The position numbers were made by a program, and so were the translations under genes. From the NCBI GenBank assembly GCA_020636225.1, contig JACJYI010000007.1, forward strand, positions 186,001-250,000: 64,000 nucleotides of DNA. The letters are read 5' to 3'. A model generated the notes under the pieces. The model ran no database searches. It was not told the DNA's origin and saw only the letters and a program-made list of their open reading frames with translations. The stretch is from Lewinellaceae bacterium (lineage in GTDB: Bacteria > Bacteroidota > Bacteroidia > Chitinophagales > Saprospiraceae). How positions within the stretch are numbered: position 1 is the stretch's first letter; each line of letters starts with the position of its first letter. Below, in pieces: positions 35,175-43,392 of the stretch.

Positions 35175-35195
35175 GGTTAAACAATTGGTTAAACA
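35175..35195 (+). promoter_or_regulatory. Right integrase arm-type sites (2 x GGTTAAACA)
   Basis: GGTTAAACA occurs at 35175-35183 and 35187-35195 (12-bp step), 113 bp inside attR and in the same orientation as the left pair. It lies between the integrase start and attR. Confidence 0.6.
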
Positions 35196-35307
35196 TTTTT
35201 CGCTTTTTCTTGCAACTATTTGCTTTAAAATGAAGAATAAATATTTTTAATTGTGTTGACTATCAATAATTTATGGTAAAAACAAATTATTTCAAAGTGA
35301 AAGTTAC

Positions 35308-35324
35308 AGTCCCGTCCGGACCGC
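35308..35324 (+). repeat. attR core, 17-bp direct repeat
   Basis: An exact copy of the tRNA-Asp 3' end (AGTCCCGTCCGGACCGC), followed at once by the original tRNA terminator. Confidence 0.9.
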
Positions 35325-35354
35325 AAAGCCCCCCGAGAAATCGGGGGGCTTTTG
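35325..35354 (+). terminator. Original tRNA-Asp terminator, displaced by the island
   Basis: AAAGCCCCCCGA and TCGGGGGGCTTTT form a 12-bp stem with a GAAA tetraloop region. It now lies 30 kb from the tRNA it used to terminate. Confidence 0.85.
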
Positions 35355-35369
35355 TATTTTACCTGGGCC

Positions 35370-35621
35370 ATGTTCTACGTTTACATCATCCAAAGCCAAC
35401 TGGATGGCTCTTTTTACATCGGACAATCTGCCGATCTGGAGAAACGATTGACCCAACACAATCATGGGGAAACCCGAACAACTTCGAAAAAAAGGCCATG
35501 GAAACTGGTCTATTCGGAGTCCTTCGACTCCCGGTCGGAGGCCATCAAACGAGAACACTTCCTCAAGAAACAACGCAATCGGCAGTTCTATCAACGACTG
35601 ATTGATTCGCAGAAATGCTGA
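35370..35621 (+). CDS. GIY-YIG nuclease-domain protein
   Basis: The ATG at 35370 (MFYVYIIQSQLDGSFYIGQS) gives 83 residues of a single GIY-YIG domain: the YVY and YIG strands, the catalytic Arg in DLEKRLTQH and the Glu in RSEAIKREHFLKKQ. Small proteins of this type are frequent beside tRNA and rRNA genes in Bacteroidota; their function is unclear. The gene follows the displaced tRNA terminator. A remnant of a second copy lies at 36586-36672. Confidence 0.85.
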   Translation: MFYVYIIQSQLDGSFYIGQSADLEKRLTQHNHGETRTTSKKRPWKLVYSESFDSRSEAIKREHFLKKQRNRQFYQRLIDSQKC

Positions 35622-35946
35622 GAGTCGCCCTCTAGATGCCTTTTTGTTCCAGAAATGGCAATTATTCAATAGCAAGTTCCAGGAAAGCATTGCATTGCAC
35701 TTCTGGACAGGTTAACCTCTAGTTTGTCCAAAATCTACCTAATGGTTCATACTAGAACAGACCACTCTATCAATCTGAAGATTCCATGAAAAAAATAAAC
35801 CAGCATAACAGAGCTATTCACTTTAAGGAAATTTTCATAAATTCTGCACTATTCAGAGGCCTTTTTGGCTTTCTATATGGTGTCTTATCAATAATCATTT
35901 AATTAAAGGGCATGTTATTCGGGAAAAATCTAAATCTTCACCAAAT
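35622..35946. other. Gene-free AT-rich stretch
   Basis: No coding frame, terminator or clear promoter box is seen apart from the AT-rich lead-in to the lipoprotein gene. Confidence 0.4.
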
Positions 35947-36519
35947 ATGACCAATCCAATAAAAATCCTCTTTTTAATTGTTTGCATTGCATGCTTTTCT
36001 TCATGTAAAAAGGAAGCTGAGCCTGAGACTTACCAAGCGTCATGTCACCCCGAAAAGTTGCTATGGGTAGCATGTGAGAAAAATAAATATGATGGTTGCA
36101 ACTACCAATCACTTGAATCAGGGGTAATCGATGGTGTCAGGTATATGAAGAATTGGTACAGAGTGTTTAACACTTATTGTACAAATACTCCTTTCAATCT
36201 AGATGTGTCTGTAACTATCGACAGTCTAATACCTGGGTTATCCATTAAGATAGTAGTTATACATATACCAAATATAAATGATGTAACTGAGGGAATTCGA
36301 GATACATTAGACTTGCTCCCAGACTCCTTGGGTAAGGATTGGAAGGTTCAATATAATGTGGACTTGCCAAAAGTCTATCCAGATATAAACCAAATTCCTC
36401 TACAATATTCGATTGAAGTTAGATTTGATTCTACAGGCAGTGAAACAGAAGATTTTGAGCTTATAAGAAACGCTATTGAACGGATATACTTTGAGATTGA
36501 AGGGGCCTATTATGGTTAA
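35947..36519 (+). CDS. Hypothetical lipoprotein, 190 aa
   Basis: The export signal MTNPIKILFLIVCIACFSSC ends in a lipobox (CFSSC, Cys20). The mature part has several Cys (SCHPEK, VACEK, GCNYQ, TYCTN) that may form disulphides. No family is recognised. The base composition is much more AT-rich than the core genes to the right, and it lies between a GIY-YIG gene and a GIY-YIG remnant, so it was probably acquired there. Confidence 0.65.
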   Translation: MTNPIKILFLIVCIACFSSCKKEAEPETYQASCHPEKLLWVACEKNKYDGCNYQSLESGVIDGVRYMKNWYRVFNTYCTNTPFNLDVSVTIDSLIPGLSIKIVVIHIPNINDVTEGIRDTLDLLPDSLGKDWKVQYNVDLPKVYPDINQIPLQYSIEVRFDSTGSETEDFELIRNAIERIYFEIEGAYYG

Positions 36520-36585
36520 TGATCATAACCGGGTTAGCACCATATGTAATCTACCAAAGTTTAGCAACTTACACCTACAATCTGA

Positions 36586-36672
36586 TCTAAATCCATTCAG
36601 TCTGAGCACCTCCTCAAAAAACAACAAACCCGACAGTTTTATCAACAATCGATCGTTGCCCAAGAACTCTGA
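36586..36672 (+). pseudogene. 3' remnant of a second GIY-YIG gene
   Basis: The frame reads SKSIQSEHLLKKQQTRQFYQ and ends QSIVAQEL before a TGA at 36670-36672. It matches the tail of the intact gene (REHFLKKQRNRQFYQRLIDS) position by position, and the stop context is similar too. The rest of the gene is missing upstream. Confidence 0.75.
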
Positions 36673-36700
36673 GTGTCACCTACTTGGGGCCATACCCATA

Positions 36701-38299
36701 ATGAGCGCCACCCCCATCCCAGAAGATTTTAGCATCTTAGGCGGCTATAATCAACACCCTATGTCCAGCAACCGCATCCGGCTCAGTGAATTTCCCTCGA
36801 CCTTCTGGTCGGTCAACACCATGGAGATCTTCGAGCGCATGGCCTGGTATGGCTTCTTCGCCGTCTCCTCGCTCTATATCACCGGTGCCGTAGGCGATGG
36901 TGGACTGGGATTCTCCGATGAGGATCGCGGCGTCCTGCAGGGTGTGGTCACCTTCTTTCTTTACCTCTTTCCGGTGGTAACCGGTGCCCTGGCCGACCGG
37001 TATGGATACAAGCGCATGCTGTTCGCAGCATTCCTGGTGCTCGTGCCGGCCTACCTGTTGCTCGGCCAGTTCAAGACCTTCCCCACGTTCTTCCTGGCCT
37101 TCCTCCTGGTGGCCCTGGGTGCCGCCATGTTCAAACCCGTGGTGATCGGTACCATCTCCCGAGTGACCAATGACCGAACGGCCTCCATGGGCTTTGGCAT
37201 CTTCTACATGATGGTCAACATCGGTGGATTTGTTGGTCCCATCGTCGCCGGGATCGTCCGCGGCTGGGATTGGTCATATGTGTTCATCGCCTCGGCGATC
37301 TGGATCTCGGTCAATTTCATCATCCTGGCCTTCTTTTTCAAGGAACCCACCCAGGAGAGCCAGTCTGCCAACCCGCGCAGCCTGAAGAAGGTGATGTCCG
37401 ACATGGTCGAGGTCCTGGGCAACGGTCGCTTCTTCCTCTTTGTCTTCGGCCTGCTCACCGTACTGGTGATGGGTTCGAAGTTCACCTCGGATGGCAGCTT
37501 CACCTGGACGCATATCCTCATCTTCATCGCCGTTTGGGTCGCTGCCAATGTCGTCGCCGACATGGCCATTCGCACAAGCAAGTTCAAGAGTGGCTCCTGG
37601 TATCTGCAGCCGATGAAGCTGGGCGACTGGAGATTCGGACTTTTCCTCCTGATCATGTCGGGATTCTGGACCTGCTTCAACCAGCTGTTCTATACCCTCC
37701 CCCTGCATATCCGTGACTTCACGGACACCTCCGACCTGATGACCGGCTTTACCGGCATCCTGAACGGAGTCGGACTGACCGGGGCGGCCAACTGGGTGAA
37801 TACCTCCATGGTCAATGAAGGGCAGATCAACCCGGAATACCTGATCAACTTCAATGCCGGGGCGATCATCTTCTTCCAGGTGCTGGTATCCTACCTGGTC
37901 ACCCGGATGAAACCGTTCACCACCATCTTCTGGGGGGTGATCATCACCATCGTCAGCTTCAGTGTCCTGGTCTTTGGCACGACGGGCTGGATCGTGCTGG
38001 CCGGCATCCTGGTCTTCTCCTTCGGGGAAATGATGGCCAGTCCGAAATCAAAGGAATACACCGGCAAGATCGCTCCGCCGGAGAAGGTCGCCATGTACAT
38101 GGGATACTTCTATTGGTGCGTGGCCCTGGGCAATCTGTTCGGCGGCATTCTCTCCGGTCAGCTCTATGGCGCCATGGCACGGGACATGCAGCGGCCTGAC
38201 CTGATGTGGGCAATCTTTGCCGGCCTGGCAGCCCTGACCGCGGTGGCCGTCTTCGTCTATGATCGTCGGGTGATCCGGCGGATGCCCGCTCAACGGTGA
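36701..38299 (+). CDS. POT/PTR2-type major facilitator transporter
   Basis: The ATG at 36701 (MSATPIPEDFSILGGYNQHP) is preferred over the longer frame, which runs through the GIY-YIG remnant; 36761 is also possible. About 530 residues with at least 12 helices begin FWSVNTMEIFERMAWYGFFA, containing the ExxER-like motif of proton-coupled oligopeptide transporters (EIFERMAWYG). VVTGALADRYGYKRML is the MFS loop motif. The likely role is proton-driven peptide uptake. Its stop codon is part of the regulatory palindrome ahead of ccoI. Confidence 0.85.
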   Translation: MSATPIPEDFSILGGYNQHPMSSNRIRLSEFPSTFWSVNTMEIFERMAWYGFFAVSSLYITGAVGDGGLGFSDEDRGVLQGVVTFFLYLFPVVTGALADRYGYKRMLFAAFLVLVPAYLLLGQFKTFPTFFLAFLLVALGAAMFKPVVIGTISRVTNDRTASMGFGIFYMMVNIGGFVGPIVAGIVRGWDWSYVFIASAIWISVNFIILAFFFKEPTQESQSANPRSLKKVMSDMVEVLGNGRFFLFVFGLLTVLVMGSKFTSDGSFTWTHILIFIAVWVAANVVADMAIRTSKFKSGSWYLQPMKLGDWRFGLFLLIMSGFWTCFNQLFYTLPLHIRDFTDTSDLMTGFTGILNGVGLTGAANWVNTSMVNEGQINPEYLINFNAGAIIFFQVLVSYLVTRMKPFTTIFWGVIITIVSFSVLVFGTTGWIVLAGILVFSFGEMMASPKSKEYTGKIAPPEKVAMYMGYFYWCVALGNLFGGILSGQLYGAMARDMQRPDLMWAIFAGLAALTAVAVFVYDRRVIRRMPAQR

Positions 38300-38308
38300 T
38301 CTCGATCA
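38297..38308. promoter_or_regulatory. FNR-like palindrome ahead of ccoI
   Basis: TGATCTCGATCA is a perfect palindrome with the TGAT-N4-ATCA core of Crp/Fnr-family sites. Its centre (38302.5) lies 51.5 bp before the start of the -7 box at 38354. The same 12-mer occurs at 57585-57596. Confidence 0.65.
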
Positions 38309-38353
38309 TCCGCCAGTGTGGAGCAGATCACTTGCAGGCATGGCCTGTGGGAG

Positions 38354-38361
38354 TAGCTTTG
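38354..38361 (+). promoter_or_regulatory. -7 box of ccoI
   Basis: TAGCTTTG matches TAnnTTTG perfectly. It starts 13 bp before the ATG at 38367, so the transcript may start at or next to the start codon. Confidence 0.6.
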
Positions 38362-38366
38362 CCCCC

Positions 38367-40814
38367 ATGGATCAGGTCGAATTCGCGGCGTTATCGGATA
38401 CGACCTTGGTAACAGAGTCAGGCAATTCCTGTTTTCACTGCGGGGAACCTTGTGAACACGAGGCAGTCCATGCGGATGATCACGACTTCTGTTGTCAGGG
38501 ATGTCTGACTGTCTATCAGATCATCACCCAGAATGGCCTGGATGATTTCTATGCCTTGAGCGATACGCCGGGCTTTTCCCTGTCGAAGTCCGAAAAGCTG
38601 GATTACAGCTGGCTGGATGACCCCGAGACCCGAGAGCGACTCATCGCCTTCCGCCAGGGCAATACGCTCCGCGTGGTGTTCGAACTGCCCCAGATCCATT
38701 GTGCATCCTGTGTCTGGCTGCTGGAGAAACTGTACCGGCTGCATGCCGGCATCACCCAAAGCCGGGTGAACTTCAATCGACGGGAATTATCGGTCGTCTT
38801 CCAGGAAGACCAGATCTCCTTCCGCGAGCTGGTAGAGCTTCTGGACCACATCGGCTATCGGCCGGCGATCCGCCTGGCTGATCTCGACAAGGAGCATGCC
38901 CCCGCCGTCAATCGACGGCTGATCTACCAGCTTGGGGTGGCTGGCTTTGCCTTTGGCAATATCATGCTCTTCAGCTTTCCGGAATACCTGGGCCTGGACA
39001 GCCTTCAAGACAGTGTGTTCAGCCGGTACTTCGGCTATCTGAACCTGGCGCTGGCCCTTCCGGTCTTCCTGTTCTCCGCCTCCGACTATTTCCGTTCCGC
39101 CCTGGCCGGTATCCGGGTGAGGGAGATCAACATGGACGTCCCCATCTCCCTGGGAATCCTCGCCCTGTTCTTCCGGAGTTCCTTTGATGTGCTCACCGCT
39201 TCGGGCGCCGGGTATTTTGACTCCCTGGCCGGGTTGGTCTTCTTCCTGCTGATCGGCAAATGGTTCCAGCAGAAAAGCTTTGACCGGTTGTCCTTCGAGC
39301 GCGATTACACCTCCTATTTCCCTGTCTCTGCCACCCTGGAGGATGGCCAGACCCGATCGCTGAACCAGTTGGTGCCGGGCGATCGCATCCTGGTGCGGCA
39401 CCAGGAACTGATCCCGGCCGACGGGGTACTGCTGGAAGGCGATGCCCGGATCGACTACAGTTTCGTGAGTGGTGAAAGTGCCCCGGTGGCCGTCGAGCCA
39501 GGCGAAAAGATCTATGCCGGAGGGCGCCAGACCGGTGCCCGGCTGCTGATCCAGCTCAGCCATACCGTGCGACAAAGCTACCTGACCCAATTGTGGAACG
39601 AGCAGGCCTTCCAGTCGGACGAAAAAGGCCGGGCCAGCCGGATCGCCAGGGTCATGGGCACCTGGTTCACCTGGATCATTGTCGGCATTGCCCTCGCTAC
39701 CCTGATCTACTGGCTTTCCGTCGATGCCTCCAGGGCCATGCATGCCTTTACCTCCGTACTGATCATTGCCTGCCCCTGCGCCCTGGCCATGGCCATCCCC
39801 TTCCTGATGGGGAACGGAGTGCGCATCCTGGGCAACAATGGCGCCTATGTCCGAGGTCCACAGGTGATCGAATCCCTTGCCGGGACGGACCTGCTGGTGC
39901 TGGACAAGACCGGCACCATCACGTATGCGGACCAGAGCGAGATCCACTGGGCAGGAACACCACTGAACCAGGCGACCAGGGAGGCTGTCGCGGCCATATG
40001 CCAGCAGAGCATTCACCCGCTGAGCCAGGGGCTGGTCCGACATCTGGGCCGTGCGCCGCGTGCCGTACAGGTGCACGGCTTTGAAGAACGACCGGGACAG
40101 GGGTTGTGGGCCACGGTCAACGGCCACGAATATGCCATCGGCCGCCTTCGTCCCGAAGCCGTGCTAGGAGATGACCAGGGCACCCGGGTGGATATCCGGG
40201 TGGATGGCGAGTATCTGGGGGTGTTCCGGTTTGAACCAAGATACCGGGAACAGCTGGAGGACGTCCTCCACAGCCTGCCACAAACCATGGAGACGCACCT
40301 GGTCAGCGGTGACCAACCCGTTGATCAAGGATATCTGGGCAAACTGTTTGGCGGTAAGGATCATCTGCATTTCCGGCAGCAGCCATCCGACAAGCTGGCC
40401 TTCGTACGCGATCGCCAGAATGAAGGGCACAGCGTCCTGATGATCGGCGACGGGCTCAATGATGCCGGGGCATTGCGCCAGAGCAACGTGGGCATGGTGA
40501 TCACTGAATCCCTGAACAACTTTACTCCGGCTTCTGACCTGATCCTGTCGTCCTTGTCGTTTGACCGACTCCCGGCGATCCATCGACTGGCCCGAAGCCT
40601 GGTCAGGCATGTGTACATCGCCTATGGTGTTGCACTCGCCTACAATGTTGTTGGCCTGTCCATCGCTGTACAGGGCAACCTGTCACCTGTTGTGGCGGCG
40701 ATCCTGATGCCGATCAGCAGCCTGAGCGTGATCATCTATGCCTGGGTGGCCAGTCACTGGACATCCCGTCGGTTGGGATTCTCGTTTCATGATCACGATC
40801 AATCTGCATCATGA
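38367..40814 (+). CDS. ccoI: Copper-type P1B-ATPase for cbb3 oxidase assembly
   Basis: The ATG at 38367 (MDQVEFAALSD) follows the -7 box; an upstream in-frame start would overlap the promoter. The protein has an N-terminal Cys-rich segment (CFHCGEPC, CCQGC), an HMA domain with CASC at 112-115, the membrane metal site CPC (Cys469-Cys471), the phosphorylated Asp513 in DKTGT, and GDGLNDAGAL. CcoI supplies copper to the haem-copper centre of cbb3 oxidase. It heads the locus, before ccoS. Confidence 0.93.
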   Translation: MDQVEFAALSDTTLVTESGNSCFHCGEPCEHEAVHADDHDFCCQGCLTVYQIITQNGLDDFYALSDTPGFSLSKSEKLDYSWLDDPETRERLIAFRQGNTLRVVFELPQIHCASCVWLLEKLYRLHAGITQSRVNFNRRELSVVFQEDQISFRELVELLDHIGYRPAIRLADLDKEHAPAVNRRLIYQLGVAGFAFGNIMLFSFPEYLGLDSLQDSVFSRYFGYLNLALALPVFLFSASDYFRSALAGIRVREINMDVPISLGILALFFRSSFDVLTASGAGYFDSLAGLVFFLLIGKWFQQKSFDRLSFERDYTSYFPVSATLEDGQTRSLNQLVPGDRILVRHQELIPADGVLLEGDARIDYSFVSGESAPVAVEPGEKIYAGGRQTGARLLIQLSHTVRQSYLTQLWNEQAFQSDEKGRASRIARVMGTWFTWIIVGIALATLIYWLSVDASRAMHAFTSVLIIACPCALAMAIPFLMGNGVRILGNNGAYVRGPQVIESLAGTDLLVLDKTGTITYADQSEIHWAGTPLNQATREAVAAICQQSIHPLSQGLVRHLGRAPRAVQVHGFEERPGQGLWATVNGHEYAIGRLRPEAVLGDDQGTRVDIRVDGEYLGVFRFEPRYREQLEDVLHSLPQTMETHLVSGDQPVDQGYLGKLFGGKDHLHFRQQPSDKLAFVRDRQNEGHSVLMIGDGLNDAGALRQSNVGMVITESLNNFTPASDLILSSLSFDRLPAIHRLARSLVRHVYIAYGVALAYNVVGLSIAVQGNLSPVVAAILMPISSLSVIIYAWVASHWTSRRLGFSFHDHDQSAS
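40790..40801. promoter_or_regulatory. FNR-like palindrome ahead of ccoS-ccoNOQP
   Basis: TGATCACGATCA lies in the last codons of ccoI. Its centre (40795.5) is 51.5 bp before the TA of the TAATTTG -7 element at 40847, the same spacing as at ccoI. Confidence 0.55.
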
Positions 40815-40846
40815 TATCAGTCAAAATTCACATTTTTTCAAGGCGG

Positions 40847-40854
40847 TAATTTGC
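40847..40854 (+). promoter_or_regulatory. -7 element of the ccoS-ccoNOQP operon
   Basis: TAATTTGC is a one-base-short variant of TAnnTTTG. The same variant precedes the REC-Crp gene at 58944. Confidence 0.4.
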
Positions 40855-40871
40855 GCCATATTTCAGATCGG

Positions 40872-41033
40872 ATGGAAATTCTCATACTCTTGATTGCCCT
40901 TAGTCTCCTGATCGCCCTCGGCTTTCTGGCTGCATTCATCTGGGCCACCAGGGACGGTCAATATGACGACGATCAGACCCCAGCCATCCGCATGCTACAT
41001 GATAACCACCCACAAAACGCTAAAACTGAATAG
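40872..41033 (+). CDS. ccoS: cbb3 oxidase maturation protein CcoS
   Basis: The 53-residue protein has one membrane helix (EILILLIALSLLIALGFLAA) followed by the CcoS signature FIWATRDGQYDDDQTPAIRM. CcoS is needed for insertion of haem and copper into cbb3 oxidase. It ends 3 bp before ccoNO. Confidence 0.88.
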   Translation: MEILILLIALSLLIALGFLAAFIWATRDGQYDDDQTPAIRMLHDNHPQNAKTE

Positions 41034-41036
41034 GCC

Positions 41037-43181
41037 ATGGAAGGTACTCCTGCCCGCGTAGAGCAATTCCATTATGACAACAAGATCGTTCGTGCATTCG
41101 CGTATGCCTCTCTCCTTTGGGGAGTGGTGGGCATGCTGGTCGGTCTGATCATTGCGCTCCAGCTCGTGTTTCCCGCACTGAATTTCTCCACTCCCTGGCT
41201 CACATTTGGCCGGTTGCGTCCACTGCATACCAATGCAGTGATCTTTGCATTCGTGGGGAACGGGATCTTCATGGGAGTCTATTACTCCCTCCAACGCCTG
41301 GTCAAGGCAAGGATGGCCAGCAACTTCCTCAGTTGGTTCAATTTCTGGGGTTGGCAGTTCATCATCGTGCTGGCGGCCATCACCCTGCCACTTGGCCTGA
41401 CCAGTTCTTCCGAGTATGCTGAACTACAGTGGCCGATCGATATCCTGATCGCCCTGGTATGGGTTGCCTTCGGTATCAACATGTTTGCCACGATCTACAA
41501 GCGTCGCGAACATCACCTGTATGTCGCGATCTGGTTCTATATCGCTACCTGGATCACCGTTACCGTCCTCCACGTGGTGAAGAACCTGGAGATCCCCTAT
41601 AGTCTGACAATGAGTTATCCGGTGTGGGCCGGTGTTCAGGATGCCCTGGTGCAGTGGTGGTACGGACATAACGCCGTAGCTTTCTTTCTGACCACGCCCT
41701 ATCTGGGCCTGATGTACTACTTCCTGCCCAAGGCTGCGAACCGCCCTGTCTATAGTTACCGTTTATCCATTATTCACTTCTGGGCGCTGATCTTCATCTA
41801 CATCTGGGCCGGTCCACACCATCTTTTGTATACGTCGCTGCCCGACTGGGCCCAGTCACTCGGCACGGTCTTCTCCGTCATGCTGATCGCTCCTTCCTGG
41901 GGTGGTATGATCAACGGCCTGCTCACCTTGCGGGGGGCATGGGACCGCGTCCGTCAGGATCCCATCCTGAAATTCATGGTGGTGGCTGTCACGGCCTACG
42001 GTATGTCCACGTTCGAAGGACCGATGTTGTCTGTCAAGAGCATCAATGCCATCAGTCACTACACTGACTGGACCATCGCGCACGTACACGTGGGTGCATT
42101 GGGATGGAACGGATTCCTCACTTTTGGCGTGCTATACTGGTTGATCCCCAGACTTTACAATACCAAGATCTACTCCTTGAAACTGGCCAACATCCACTTC
42201 TGGATCGGCACGCTGGGGATCGTATTCTATGCTGTACCCATGTACTGGTCAGGATTCGCCCAGAGCCTGATGTGGAAGCAGTTCACACCTGATGGCTTCC
42301 TGAAATATGGCAACTTCCTGGAAACGGTCACCCAGATCATTCCGATGTATGCCACGCGTGCCCTGGGAGGCCTGCTCTTCCTGACCGGGATCATCATCAT
42401 GGTTTACAATATCTGGCAGACGGCCAAGCAGGGTTCGTACATCGGCGATGAGCTGGATGAGGCTCCTGCACGTCAGCGCTATCATTCCGGCGTCAAGGAA
42501 TACTGGCACAAGTGGATCGAGCGCCGCCCGACCCAGATGTTGCTGGCCAGTCTGGTACTGATCCTCATCGGAGGTATGGTGGAGATCATTCCGATGTTCC
42601 TGATCAGTGACAATGTACCTGCGATCGCCACCGTCAAGCCCTATACACCACTTGAACTGGAGGGTCGTGACATTTACATCCGCGAAGGTTGTGTAGGGTG
42701 CCACTCCCAGATGATCCGCCCCTTCCGTTCGGAAGTCGAGCGATATGGCGAGTTCTCCAAGTCGGGTGAATTCATCTACGATCGTCCATTCCTGTGGGGC
42801 TCCAAGCGGACGGGTCCGGACCTGCACCGGGTAGGTGGAAAGTATCCGGATTCCTGGCACTACAACCATATGCTGGATCCGGAGTCCATGTCCCCCGGCT
42901 CGATCATGCCGCCTTATCCCTGGATGCTGGAGAACGACCTGAACACCAGTCTGATCGGATCCAAGATCAACGTACTGCGGATGTTGGGCACTCCCTACCC
43001 TGAGGGGTACGAAGAGATCGCACAGGCGGATATTGACAAGCAGGCCGCCAAGATCGCCGCCAGCCTGAAAAAGGATGGCATCGAACAGGAGGGCCTGGAG
43101 AAGAAGGAAATCGTGGCCCTGATCGCCTACCTGCAACGTCTGGGAACGGATATCAAGAAGGCTGATGTCTCTGCCAATTAA
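41037..43181 (+). CDS. ccoNO: cbb3 cytochrome oxidase, fused CcoN-CcoO subunit
   Basis: The 714 residues combine subunit I (about 1-480, 12 helices, with the haem-copper His residues in RPLHTNAVIFAF, WWYGHNAVAFFLT, WAGPHHLLY and HVHVGALGWNG) with the mono-haem CcoO domain (about 515-714). The latter has CVGCH at 552-556 and a Met-rich axial region (PESMSPGSIMPPYPWM). The N-O fusion is characteristic of Bacteroidota. It is the catalytic, proton-pumping, high-oxygen-affinity terminal oxidase. Confidence 0.95.
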   Translation: MEGTPARVEQFHYDNKIVRAFAYASLLWGVVGMLVGLIIALQLVFPALNFSTPWLTFGRLRPLHTNAVIFAFVGNGIFMGVYYSLQRLVKARMASNFLSWFNFWGWQFIIVLAAITLPLGLTSSSEYAELQWPIDILIALVWVAFGINMFATIYKRREHHLYVAIWFYIATWITVTVLHVVKNLEIPYSLTMSYPVWAGVQDALVQWWYGHNAVAFFLTTPYLGLMYYFLPKAANRPVYSYRLSIIHFWALIFIYIWAGPHHLLYTSLPDWAQSLGTVFSVMLIAPSWGGMINGLLTLRGAWDRVRQDPILKFMVVAVTAYGMSTFEGPMLSVKSINAISHYTDWTIAHVHVGALGWNGFLTFGVLYWLIPRLYNTKIYSLKLANIHFWIGTLGIVFYAVPMYWSGFAQSLMWKQFTPDGFLKYGNFLETVTQIIPMYATRALGGLLFLTGIIIMVYNIWQTAKQGSYIGDELDEAPARQRYHSGVKEYWHKWIERRPTQMLLASLVLILIGGMVEIIPMFLISDNVPAIATVKPYTPLELEGRDIYIREGCVGCHSQMIRPFRSEVERYGEFSKSGEFIYDRPFLWGSKRTGPDLHRVGGKYPDSWHYNHMLDPESMSPGSIMPPYPWMLENDLNTSLIGSKINVLRMLGTPYPEGYEEIAQADIDKQAAKIAASLKKDGIEQEGLEKKEIVALIAYLQRLGTDIKKADVSAN

Positions 43182-43201
43182 TAGTCACTGAATCCAGCGC
43201 C

Positions 43202-43390
43202 ATGTATAAAAAGATCCTCAGTCAAATCGGTGAACAAATCGACTGGATGGCCTTGACTCCGTTGTTGTTGTTCTTCATTGTCTTTGCCGTTGTCGTAGTT
43301 GTCGTATTTGCTGAGCGCAAAGGTCACTTTGACTACATGGCCAATCTTCCCCTGGAAGACGATCCATCACAAACGAACCCCAATCTTTAG
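43202..43390 (+). CDS. ccoQ: cbb3 oxidase subunit CcoQ
   Basis: The 62-residue single-span protein (LTPLLLFFIVFAVVVVVVFA) with a short charged tail lies between ccoNO and ccoP, 2 bp before ccoP. Position and shape identify it; CcoQ stabilises the complex. Confidence 0.78.
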   Translation: MYKKILSQIGEQIDWMALTPLLLFFIVFAVVVVVVFAERKGHFDYMANLPLEDDPSQTNPNL

Positions 43391-43392
43391 CT

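Larger units (their letters stand above)
4871..35324. mobile_element. Integrative genomic island in tRNA-Asp, about 30.45 kb
   Basis: The island runs between the two 17-bp copies of the tRNA-Asp 3' end. A tyrosine integrase sits 190 bp from the right core, and paired GGTTAAACA sites lie inside both ends. Gene content is typical of mobile DNA in Bacteroidota (integrase, HTH protein, BT4734/DUF3987 protein, ArdC-like protein, AbiE system, an IS), and the base composition is visibly more AT-rich than the neighbouring core. No relaxase, coupling protein or conjugation gene was found. It therefore looks like a non-self-transmissible island or a decayed mobilizable element, probably still excisable if its integrase works. 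Confidence 0.88.

Noticed and set aside
4871..35324. Complete conjugative element (ICE)
   Set aside because: No relaxase, coupling ATPase or Tra gene is recognisable; only integrase, accessory and cargo genes are present.
36476..36700. N-terminal extension of the POT transporter
   Set aside because: This part of the frame reads through the GIY-YIG remnant in another phase and has no membrane-protein character.
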